5,797 nt of DNA, taken from contig DCZC01000196.1 in the NCBI GenBank assembly GCA_002331565.1, positions 6,201 to 11,997 of the forward strand, read 5' to 3'. Origin of the DNA: Gemmatimonas sp. UBA2094. Lineage in GTDB: Bacteria; Gemmatimonadota; Gemmatimonadetes; Gemmatimonadales; Gemmatimonadaceae. Positions 1 to 5,797 of this stretch are shown here, one piece after another. The notes below the pieces were generated by a model. That model did not search any database. It saw only the letters and a list, made by a program, of their open reading frames with translations, and was not told where the DNA came from. Every line of letters starts with the position of its first letter. Position 1 is the stretch's first letter. The position numbers and the translations under genes are program-made.

Positions 1-1658
1 AGCAGCGTGGGCGTGCCGGGACCGGCGAAGTTGTCACCCTGCAGTTCGGTGCTGTTGAGCCGGCTGTCGAACAGCTGGCCACCGAACGACGAGGTGCCGG
101 TGAAGTTCTTCGAGAAGGTCTGCTTCCAGCTCGTCGCGTAGTCGACGGTGATGAGCTGGCGGTTCCACAGCGTCTGGAAGTACTGGCCCGTGGGCGTGCG
201 CAGATAGCCGAACGGGTTGATCGTCCGCTGGTCGGTGTTGTTGTAGTCGATACCGACAGCGACGCGATTCGTGAGGTTTTCGAACGGCGTCCACGTGGCC
301 GTTCCGCCCACGATGAAGTGGTCACCGCCGATGGAGTTGGACTTCGAGAAGATCGTGTCGTTCAGCACGCACGTGATCGTGGTGGTGCTGCACCCTGCGC
401 CCTTGAAGTTCGAACCGGGGCCGCGCGACACGTTGAGCAGGAAGGCGTCGGCGCTGTTGCCGTCGGAAATCATCGCCGTGTTGCGGCGCTGCCAGCTGCT
501 GTTGAGCGCCAGCGTGACGGTCTTGGTGGGCGCGAAGCCGAGATTGGCGCGCATGCCGCCCGTTTTGTTCGTGCCCACGCGCAGCACGCCTTCTTCGTTC
601 TCGAGGTTCCCCGAGATGGCGTAGTTGATGCCGCCGCTCGCGCCGCGCACGCCGAGGGAGTAGCGGCCGAGGTAGCCGTTCTTGAGCCACGAGCCGCTCG
701 CCGGGCAAGTGGCATCTTCGAAGGCCACGCCGTTGGCGTCCACCATGTTGGGGCCGCGGCACTGGCGAATGAACATGCCGGTCGGGTCGCTGCTCGGGCC
801 GAACTCGCCCATGCTGTTGATGCCGCCGGAGGCGTCGAGCGTCCACGACGCGGCGCCGTCACGGCCACGCTTGGTGAAGATCTGAATCACGCCGCCCGAC
901 GCTTCGGTGCCGTACAGCGTGGTCGCGGCCGGCCCCTTCACCACTTCGATGCGTTCGATATCCGACGCGGGAATGTCGTTCAGCGGCGAAACGGACTGGC
1001 GCGAGGACACGCCGGTGGGCGAATTGCCGTTGAAGATCCGGATGCCGTCGACGTAGATGAGCGGACGGTTGCCCTGTGTGATGGAGTTCACGCCGCGCAG
1101 GCGGATGGTGCCGCCGGCACCCGGCGAACCACCGTTGGCCAGCACGGTCACGCCGGTGCTGCGCCCCTGCAGAATCTGCTGCGTGTTGCCCACGCCGCCG
1201 CGTTCGAAGTCGGCGCTGCTCACGGTGGTGACCGCGTTGCCCACTTCCTTCTTGCGCTCTTCACCGGTAGCGGTGACGACCACGCCGGCGAGCGACACGC
1301 TGCTCTTGGCGAGCGAGAAATCGACGGTGACCGTGGCGTTCGCCGTGAGCGTCACCGTGCGCGACTGCTGCTGATAGCCGATGCGGCGGACGATGATGGT
1401 CTTGCTGCCGGCCGTGAGGTTGGGGAGCGAGAAGCGACCGTCGTCGCCCGTGGAGCGGCCCAGCTGCGTACCGCTGATGGTGACCTGGGCGGCCGCAATG
1501 GGCTGGCCATTCTCGGCGTCGACGACACGGCCATTGATGGTGCCGGTGCCCTGGGCGCTGGCCGTCATCGCCGTGCCAAGGAGCAGGGCGAACGCCGGCG
1601 CCACCCGGCGCAGCAGCAGTCGTCCCGCACCTGTGAGACGGGGGAGGAGTGGAATCAC
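1..1658 (-). CDS. TonB-dependent outer-membrane receptor, SusC/RagA-like, N-terminal part (C-terminus beyond left edge)
   Basis: This frame is open to the left edge and encodes 552 residues of a substrate-specific outer-membrane transporter energised by TonB. From the GTG at 1658 there is a signal peptide (about 1-36: twin Arg, hydrophobic run AFALLLGTAM, then ASAQ). A CarboxypepD_reg-like beta-sandwich follows at about 40-116 (GRVVDAENGQPIAAAQVTI; DDGRFSLPNL; RRIGY). A TonB-box-like segment GVVVTATGEE sits at 125-134. The plug spans about 138-265 and contains IRLRGVNSI, PLIYVDGIRI, DIERIEVVKGPAATTLYG and ASGGVIQIFTKRG. Alternating barrel strands start near 270. Two close Cys pairs (C300/C318 and C423/C430) could form loop disulphides. 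The family is clear but the ligand is not. SusC-type receptors often have a SusD partner; none is visible here, and it could lie off the left edge. No Shine-Dalgarno precedes the GTG. I chose it because it gives a complete signal peptide; an internal GTG at residue 19 is the alternative. It lies 149 bp downstream of the deacylase on the same strand. Confidence 0.93.
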   Translation of the reverse strand, partial: MIPLLPRLTGAGRLLLRRVAPAFALLLGTAMTASAQGTGTINGRVVDAENGQPIAAAQVTISGTQLGRSTGDDGRFSLPNLTAGSKTIIVRRIGYQQQSRTVTLTANATVTVDFSLAKSSVSLAGVVVTATGEERKKEVGNAVTTVSSADFERGGVGNTQQILQGRSTGVTVLANGGSPGAGGTIRLRGVNSITQGNRPLIYVDGIRIFNGNSPTGVSSRQSVSPLNDIPASDIERIEVVKGPAATTLYGTEASGGVIQIFTKRGRDGAASWTLDASGGINSMGEFGPSSDPTGMFIRQCRGPNMVDANGVAFEDATCPASGSWLKNGYLGRYSLGVRGASGGINYAISGNLENEEGVLRVGTNKTGGMRANLGFAPTKTVTLALNSSWQRRNTAMISDGNSADAFLLNVSRGPGSNFKGAGCSTTTITCVLNDTIFSKSNSIGGDHFIVGGTATWTPFENLTNRVAVGIDYNNTDQRTINPFGYLRTPTGQYFQTLWNRQLITVDYATSWKQTFSKNFTGTSSFGGQLFDSRLNSTELQGDNFAGPGTPTL

Positions 1659-1709
1659 GTGAGGAGAGGGATGGGAGGGAAATCCGGCCAGCGACCTGCT
1701 CGGCCGACC

Positions 1710-1742
1710 TGCATAAGGTAGAAAGCGTACCACGTCAGACGT
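1710..1742 (-). promoter_or_regulatory. Possible promoter and overlapping dyad upstream of the receptor gene
   Basis: Read on the minus strand, CTGACG (1738-1733) and TATGCA (1715-1710) are separated by 17 bp. This is a weak match to sigma-70 -35 and -10 boxes (4/6 and 3/6). The perfect dyad ACGTC-T-GACGT (1742-1732) covers the putative -35, as an operator might. It lies about 50-85 bp upstream of the receptor GTG start. The receptor may instead be transcribed from the upstream OCD-deacylase operon, since no convincing terminator separates them. The spacing fits but the boxes are poor, so this is only a candidate. Confidence 0.25.
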
Positions 1743-1757
1743 AGTGGGGTGACCGCT

Positions 1758-1784
1758 TTATTGGCGCTTCATCGGTTTTCTCCT
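1758..1784 (-). other. Four-codon micro-ORF (MKRQ-stop) with a strong Shine-Dalgarno
   Basis: On the minus strand AGGAG (1784-1780) is followed after 7 nt by ATG (1772-1770) and then AAG CGC CAA TAA (stop 1760-1758). This is ideal ribosome-binding spacing, whereas the adjacent real genes have no clear Shine-Dalgarno. It begins about 24 nt after the deacylase stop codon and ends 99 nt before the receptor start. It could be a leader peptide, a decayed start of a lost gene, or chance. The short peptide gives no hint of function. Confidence 0.3.
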
Positions 1785-1807
1785 GGGTTCGCGCCCGGCG
1801 TCCCCGA

Positions 1808-3385
1808 TCAGCGCTTCCGCAGCGCCCGGCCCGCGAGCGCGTTCGTGGGGGCCCCGTCGGCCACGGCCGCCGTGCCGTTCACGAACACCCACTGCATGCC
1901 GGTGGCGAGCTTCCGCGGCTCTGTATAGGTGGCTTCTTCCTTGAGGCGTTGCGGGTCGAACACCAGCACGTCGGCGTACGCCCCGGCGCGCAACACGCCG
2001 CGGTCCGTCAGTCCGTACGTAGCTGCGACCTGCCCCGACGCGCTCTCCACCATGCGCGCCATGCTGATCACCGGCCGGTCCAGCACGTAGCGGCGGATCT
2101 TGCGCGGGTAGGTGGCGAAGAGGCGCGGATGGCCGTCCGACCCGTCACTGCTGGTCATCACATACGGGTCGCGCATGAACACTTCGATGTCGGCTTCGGT
2201 CATGTTGAAGCTCGCCACCCCCATGTCGATGCCGCGCAGCACGAGGTCGAGCGCGGTCTCCACGGCGGGCTGTCCGGCGTCGGCCGCCACCTGCTTGAGC
2301 GTCTTGCCGATGTAGGGGGCCGCCTTGGCATCGTCGCCGTCGATGAGCAGCAGGGTGCTGTCCCCGCCGCGACGGCGGAGGTTCTCCCGCATGTCGGCGA
2401 GCATCCGTGCCCGCTGCTCCGCGTCGGCAGCCCGCAGCCGCAACGAATCGCGGCCGCCCGCCTGCGCCCACCGCGGCATGAGCGCCGCACTCAGGCCGGT
2501 CCCGCTCGCCGTCCACGGATACTGATCGGCCACTACCGTGCAGCCGCGGGTTCGCGCCTCGCGCATGATGGCGAGCACACTGTCGGCCCGGCCCCACATG
2601 TCCACGCCGAGCGTCTTGATGTGCCCGATGTTCGTGGTGAGGCCGCTCTCGCAGCCGATGCGGATGGCTTCGCGCGTGCTGGCGAAGAGACCGATGCTGT
2701 AGCTGCTCTCGTCGCGCTGGTGCGTGTCGTACACGCCGCCGAATGGCTTGGCGGCCGACACCACGGCCACGACTTCGTCGGTCGTGGCGTAGGTCTGCGG
2801 CACGTAGAACAGACCGCTTCCCACCCCGTAGGCCCCCTGCTGCATGGCCGTGGCAATCAGCGTGCGCATGGCCTCGATCTGCGCGGGGGTGGCGGGTGCC
2901 GACGAATTCCCCATCACGCGGCTGCGCACCGTCCCGAACCCGGTGAGCGCATAGGTGTTGGTGCCAAGTCCCAGCGTTTGCGACGAGTCGAGCACGCGCT
3001 TGACCTCGAGCGGGCCGCGGCCGTCGGCCCCGAGCACGACCGTGGTGATCCCCTGCAGGAGGCTCGACAGATTGCGGCGGCGCTCGAGGTCGAGACGCGG
3101 CAGCCCCTCGTAGGCATGCGTGTGCGGGTCGATGAAGCCGGGAGTGACCACGTGGCCGCGGGCATCGATGCGGCGCTTCGCCGTCACGTTGCGCGGCAGG
3201 GCGCCCACGAACGCGATCCGGTCGCCCTTGATGCCCACGGCGCCGTCGCGCGGTGCCCCGCCGGTGCCGTCGTAGATACGGCCGCCCGTGATGAGCACGT
3301 CCACGGTGTCCTGGGCGGCGAGAGTCGGCGACTGCAACAGCAAGGCCGCAAGCAAGAGCGAGGCGCGTGAGCGTGACACCGTCAT
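1808..3385 (-). CDS. Exported N-acyl-D-amino-acid deacylase family amidohydrolase
   Basis: The 525-residue protein belongs to the D-aminoacylase branch of the metal-dependent amidohydrolases, which hydrolyse N-acyl-D-amino acids to a free D-amino acid and a carboxylate. A signal peptide (about 1-25: SRSR, hydrophobic LLLAALLL, then TLAAQD) indicates export to the periplasm or beyond. The N-terminal beta-sandwich (VLITGGRIYDGTGG, 30-43) leads to the barrel. Metal and catalytic candidates are H88 and H90 in DPHTH, H222 in DTHQRDES, H255 in NIGHIK and D414 in TSSDG. Other family signatures are DQYPWTASGTGLSA (287-300), HPRLFATYPR (419-428), and the C-terminal ADVLVFDP and FVNGTAAVADG. The usual Cys-containing GNCG motif is replaced by GADG (119-122), so the metal site is non-classical. 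The ATG at 3385 lies within the ATGA shared with the upstream OCD-family gene, implying translational coupling. The family call is firm. Substrate specificity, including D- versus other N-acyl amino acids or dipeptides, is open. Confidence 0.93.
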   Translation of the reverse strand: MTVSRSRASLLLAALLLQSPTLAAQDTVDVLITGGRIYDGTGGAPRDGAVGIKGDRIAFVGALPRNVTAKRRIDARGHVVTPGFIDPHTHAYEGLPRLDLERRRNLSSLLQGITTVVLGADGRGPLEVKRVLDSSQTLGLGTNTYALTGFGTVRSRVMGNSSAPATPAQIEAMRTLIATAMQQGAYGVGSGLFYVPQTYATTDEVVAVVSAAKPFGGVYDTHQRDESSYSIGLFASTREAIRIGCESGLTTNIGHIKTLGVDMWGRADSVLAIMREARTRGCTVVADQYPWTASGTGLSAALMPRWAQAGGRDSLRLRAADAEQRARMLADMRENLRRRGGDSTLLLIDGDDAKAAPYIGKTLKQVAADAGQPAVETALDLVLRGIDMGVASFNMTEADIEVFMRDPYVMTSSDGSDGHPRLFATYPRKIRRYVLDRPVISMARMVESASGQVAATYGLTDRGVLRAGAYADVLVFDPQRLKEEATYTEPRKLATGMQWVFVNGTAAVADGAPTNALAGRALRKR

Positions 3386-4338
3386 GTTCCGGGCGAGGAG
3401 TGGGTGGTGAGGGCGAGCCGCGACAGGGCGAGCCGCGCCGCGGCGAGATCTTCGAGCGCGTGCCCGACGCTCTTGAACAGCGTGATGTCGCGGCCGTCAC
3501 GGCGGGCGATGATTTCGCCGCGCAACAGCGCACCGAGGTCACCGATGATGGCGTCGCGCGCGATCACTCCGCTCGCCAGCGGCTGCACGAGGTCACCGGC
3601 TTCCGTGAGCGCGCTGTCTACATGATCCACCACGATACGCGCACGGGCCACCGTCACGTTGTCGGCCTCGCGCATGGCGGGGGTGAATCCGCCCACCAGG
3701 TCGAGATGCGCGCCGGCCTTGAGCCAGCTGCCATGCACCACCGGCGCCGTCGCGGTGGTTACGCACGATACGATGTCGGCCTCAGCCACGACATCGGCCA
3801 GACGCGCCGCGGCGCTCACCGGGAGGCCCTCGTCGAGCAACACGGTGGCCTGGCGTTCAGCGGTGCGTTCGTCGCGTCCCCAGAGGGTGATGCGCCGGAG
3901 CGAAGGGAGCAGGGCATGATAGGCGCGCACCATCCACGGCGCGAGCCGCCCGGTGCCCACCACCACCAGCTGTTCGGGGTCCGTCACCGCCAGCGCGCGC
4001 GCCGCGAGCGCGGAGGTGGCGGCGGTACGGCGTACCGTGAGCGCCTCGCCGTCGAGCAGTGCGCGGGGCGCGCCGGTGGCCCGGTCGAGCAGAAGATACG
4101 TGGCGTCGACGGTGTGTCCGCCGAAGCGGGGCGCCGTGGGGATGACGGTGACGAGCTTGATGCCGATGCCGTGGTCGTCCCACGCCGGCATGAGCAGCAG
4201 CGTGTCGGCGGACGACATGGCGTGGGCCGTACGCACCGGTGCCTGCGGCGGCGTGGCGAAGGCCTGCGTCAGCGCGTCGGCCAGGGGATGCCACGGCAGT
4301 GCCGCGTGCACCTGTTCAGCGGAGAGTTGCGGCAGCAC
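3382..4338 (-). CDS. Ornithine cyclodeaminase/mu-crystallin family NAD(P)-dependent oxidoreductase
   Basis: This 318-residue protein has the usual length for the family, which includes ornithine cyclodeaminase, mu-crystallin ketimine reductase, delta1-pyrroline-2-carboxylate reductase and some alanine dehydrogenases. Conserved elements in order are: K61 in IGIKLVTV; LLDRATGAPRALLDGEALT (83-101) followed by VRRTAATS (R104); the Rossmann loop VGTGRLA (127-133, GxGxxA); LWGRD (152-156) at the end of the second strand; HLDLVGGFTP (211-220); an acidic VDHVDSALTEAGDL (237-250); and TLFKSVGHALEDLAAA (286-301). No signal peptide is seen, so it is cytoplasmic. The region around 237-250 looks more like the reductase/dehydrogenase members than true ornithine cyclodeaminases (from memory of the family). 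Next to a D-aminoacylase and an amino-acid oxidase-like flavoprotein, a cyclic-imino-acid reductase is the best guess. The start is GTG at 4338, directly before the typical N-terminus, with no clear Shine-Dalgarno. It is first in the operon and overlaps the deacylase by 4 bp. Confidence 0.92.
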   Translation of the reverse strand: MLPQLSAEQVHAALPWHPLADALTQAFATPPQAPVRTAHAMSSADTLLLMPAWDDHGIGIKLVTVIPTAPRFGGHTVDATYLLLDRATGAPRALLDGEALTVRRTAATSALAARALAVTDPEQLVVVGTGRLAPWMVRAYHALLPSLRRITLWGRDERTAERQATVLLDEGLPVSAAARLADVVAEADIVSCVTTATAPVVHGSWLKAGAHLDLVGGFTPAMREADNVTVARARIVVDHVDSALTEAGDLVQPLASGVIARDAIIGDLGALLRGEIIARRDGRDITLFKSVGHALEDLAAARLALSRLALTTHSSPGT

Positions 4339-4471
4339 TTTGTGGCAGCCCGTGAGAGAGTGGTCGCCGAGCGTTCCGCCCCGGCGGAGACGTGCCCGAA
4401 GCTACCACGCCCCCCCGGGGTCTGCACCTTCGCGGCCTCACGGCCCCACTTCCTGCCACACACCTGCATCG
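4339..4471. promoter_or_regulatory. Divergent intergenic control region
   Basis: These 133 bp separate the minus-strand OCD-deacylase operon from the plus-strand flavoprotein gene, so both promoters should lie here or just inside a gene. No convincing -35/-10 pair was found in either direction. Two palindromic elements are visible: TCCGCC-CC-GGCGGA (4375-4388) and CCCCGGGG (4423-4430). The octamer TGTGGCAG at 4341-4348 and its complement CTGCCACA at 4453-4460 place the same sequence just upstream of each start codon, in each gene's own sense. A shared regulator binding one of these is possible but unproven. Neither flanking gene has a good Shine-Dalgarno. Confidence 0.55.
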
Positions 4472-5725
4472 ATGGGCAACACACAATCCTGGGCGACGCG
4501 CGAATGGCAGCGTCCTCTGCACGTGGTGATCGTGGGCGGTGGCGTGATGGGATGCGCCACCGCCTGGTTCCTCGCCCGTGAACACGGTGCACGCGTCACC
4601 GTCGTCGAACGCGATGCGTCGTACGCCAAGGCGTCGAGCGCACTGAGTGTCTGCGCCATCCGCCAGCAGTTCTCCACGGCGATCAACATCCGCATTTCGC
4701 AGGACAGCCTCGCCTTCTATCGCGCCATCGGCACGGCACTCGCCATCGGCGACGAGCGGCCCGACATCGGCCTCATCGAACCGGGCTATCTCTACCTCGC
4801 AGCCACCGAGGGCGGCGCGGGGGTGTTGCGCGAGCAGCACGCACTGCAGCAGCAGCACGCGGTGCAGACAGCGCTGCTCGATCCGCCGGCACTCGTCCAG
4901 CGCTATCCCTGGATCAGCGCCGACGATCTCGTGCTCGGCTCGCTCGGCCTCTCTACGGCCACGAGTGGCGAGGGGTGGTTCGACGGCTATGCGGCGTTGC
5001 AGGCATTCCGTCGTGGTGCCGTCGCCGCCGGCGTGACGTTCATCGAAGACGACGCGATCGATTTCGTGGTGAATACGCACGCGGGCACCTCGCGGGTGCA
5101 GGCGGTGCACACGGCGACCGGTCGCGCCATCGAGGGCGATGCCGTGGTAATTGCCGCGGGTGCGTGGTCGGCGCGCATGGGCGACCAACTCGGCGTGTCA
5201 CTGCCGGTGCACGCGCGCAAACGCGACGTGTTTGCCTTCGAGGCCGACGTGGATCTGCGCGCCAGCGACGGGCAGCTGGCCCCGCTGGTGATCGATCCGA
5301 GCGGCGTGTGGTTCCGCCCGGAGATGCAGGCGGGCCGTTTCCTCTGCGGCTCCCCTCCGCGCGACGGCGACCCGGACGACGTGCCGTTGGAGCGGGTCGA
5401 TCACGGGCTCTTCGACGATTTCATCTGGCCCATCCTCGCCGCGCGCGTGCCGGCGTTCGACGCACTACGTGTGACGAGCAGCTGGGCGGGCTATTACGAA
5501 ATGAACAGCTTCGACCACAACGGGCTCGTGGGCGCGCTCGATCCGTACGCCAATGCCTACACGGCGTGTGGCTTCTCGGGTCACGGGCTGCAGCAGGCGC
5601 CGGCCGTGGGTCGTGGACTCGCCGAGCTGATCGCCACGGGCCAGTACCTCACGCTCGACCTCACGCCACTGCGCGTGAGCCGCGTGGCGGAAGGGAGACC
5701 GTTGCTCGAGAAGAACGTGATTTAG
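4472..5725 (+). CDS. FAD-dependent oxidoreductase, DAO superfamily, FOXRED1-like
   Basis: This 417-residue flavoprotein probably oxidises the C-N bond of an amino acid or N-methylated amine to an imine. It has an N-terminal Rossmann FAD-binding loop VVIVGGGVMGCATAW (18-32; GxGxxG at 22-27) and E47 in VVERD for the ribose. SALSVCAIRQQFSTAINIRIS (56-76) follows. A second FAD segment is GDAVVIAAGAWSARMG (222-237), with the substrate-side WAGYYEMNSFDHNGLVG at 338-354. The C-terminal GFSGHGLQQAPAVGRGLAELI (367-387) closes the flavin site, and the tail LDLTPL...EKNVI ends the protein. These stretches resemble FOXRED1 more than glycine or sarcosine oxidase (from memory). The position where sarcosine oxidase carries its flavin-linking Cys looks like the SSWAGYY stretch, so the flavin is probably not covalent. 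There is no signal peptide. The ATG at 4472 was chosen because upstream sequence in this frame is only antisense to the OCD gene. No Shine-Dalgarno is seen; GTG codons around residues 18-21 are too close to the fold to be likely starts. It is divergent from the OCD-deacylase operon. Confidence 0.93.
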   Translation: MGNTQSWATREWQRPLHVVIVGGGVMGCATAWFLAREHGARVTVVERDASYAKASSALSVCAIRQQFSTAINIRISQDSLAFYRAIGTALAIGDERPDIGLIEPGYLYLAATEGGAGVLREQHALQQQHAVQTALLDPPALVQRYPWISADDLVLGSLGLSTATSGEGWFDGYAALQAFRRGAVAAGVTFIEDDAIDFVVNTHAGTSRVQAVHTATGRAIEGDAVVIAAGAWSARMGDQLGVSLPVHARKRDVFAFEADVDLRASDGQLAPLVIDPSGVWFRPEMQAGRFLCGSPPRDGDPDDVPLERVDHGLFDDFIWPILAARVPAFDALRVTSSWAGYYEMNSFDHNGLVGALDPYANAYTACGFSGHGLQQAPAVGRGLAELIATGQYLTLDLTPLRVSRVAEGRPLLEKNVI

Positions 5726-5746
5726 TGGCATTGAAGCACTGAAAAC

Positions 5747-5790
5747 CGATCGCTGAGGACTGAGCGCTCCCTTCGAAAATCACGCGATCG
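5747..5790. repeat. Inverted repeat downstream of the flavoprotein gene
   Basis: The 7-bp arms CGATCGC (5747-5753) and GCGATCG (5784-5790) flank a 30-nt interior. That interior holds the palindromes GAGCGCTC (5762-5769) and TTCGAA (5772-5777). It starts 22 bp after the stop codon. Transcribed, it could fold and act as a 3'-end structure, but no T-run follows (a G-run does), so it is not a standard intrinsic terminator. The rest of 5726-5797 holds no gene that I can see. Confidence 0.3.
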
Positions 5791-5797
5791 CGGGGGG

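Noticed and set aside
1711..1720. Bacteroidota-type -7 box (TAnnTTTG) before the receptor gene
   Set aside because: TACCTTAT matches only part of the consensus, and I cannot show that this lineage uses that promoter type.
318..1721. Long plus-strand open frame (467 codons) opposite the receptor gene
   Set aside because: It is an antisense frame kept open by GC-rich codons. Its translation is Arg/Ala/His/Gly-rich without any domain, while the minus strand gives a textbook TonB-dependent receptor.
1791..1800. Terminator between the deacylase and the receptor gene (CGCC-G-GGCG)
   Set aside because: Only a 4-bp stem with a 1-nt loop and no T-run, so it is not a credible intrinsic terminator.
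1949..3370. Long plus-strand open frame (473 codons) opposite the deacylase
   Set aside because: Low-complexity His/Arg/Ala-rich translation with no motif. The opposite strand encodes an amidohydrolase with all family signatures.
2145..3542. Long minus-strand frame overlapping the deacylase and the end of the OCD-family gene
   Set aside because: It is the wrong frame of the same strand, Arg/His-rich, and spans two recognised genes. The in-frame proteins are clear.
3953..4471. A 173-residue N-terminal extension of the flavoprotein frame
   Set aside because: It is antisense to the OCD-family gene and Ser/Ala/Arg-rich. The FAD-binding fold begins right after the ATG at 4472, as expected for the family.
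3367..4581. Plus-strand frame of 404 codons opposite the OCD-family gene
   Set aside because: Antisense shadow with an Arg/Gly/His-rich composition and no recognisable domain.

Overview
The window is strongly GC-rich and contains four protein genes, tightly packed. The organism is most likely a Gram-negative bacterium of the Gemmatimonadota type. This is inferred from a SusC/RagA-style TonB-dependent receptor with an N-terminal carboxypeptidase-regulatory-like domain, which implies an outer membrane, in a high-GC genome that uses GTG starts and has few Shine-Dalgarno sites. High-GC Bacteroidota relatives or Acidobacteriota cannot be excluded from sequence alone.

Layout, left to right. (1) 1-1658, minus strand: the N-terminal 552 residues of a TonB-dependent outer-membrane receptor (signal peptide, CarboxypepD_reg-like domain, plug, start of the barrel). 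The rest lies off the left edge. (2) 1659-1807: a 149-bp gap with a weak promoter-like pair, an 11-bp dyad, and a four-codon micro-ORF carrying the best Shine-Dalgarno sequence that I noticed. (3) 1808-3385, minus: an exported metal-dependent amidohydrolase of the N-acyl-D-amino-acid deacylase family. (4) 3382-4338, minus: an ornithine cyclodeaminase/mu-crystallin family reductase whose stop codon overlaps the deacylase start in an ATGA, so the two form an operon. (5) 4339-4471: a 133-bp divergent control region with several small dyads. (6) 4472-5725, plus: an FAD-dependent oxidoreductase of the DAO superfamily with clear FOXRED1-like motifs. (7) 5726-5797: a short non-coding tail with an inverted repeat.

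Read together, the genes suggest import and conversion of acylated or modified amino acids (inference). The receptor could bring a substrate across the outer membrane, and the exported deacylase could release a free D- or N-modified amino acid. The flavoprotein could oxidise it to an imino acid, and the mu-crystallin/OCD-type enzyme could reduce a cyclic imino acid to the L-form, or act as an amino-acid dehydrogenase. Exact substrates cannot be read from the sequence. No mobile element, CRISPR array, tRNA or rRNA was seen.
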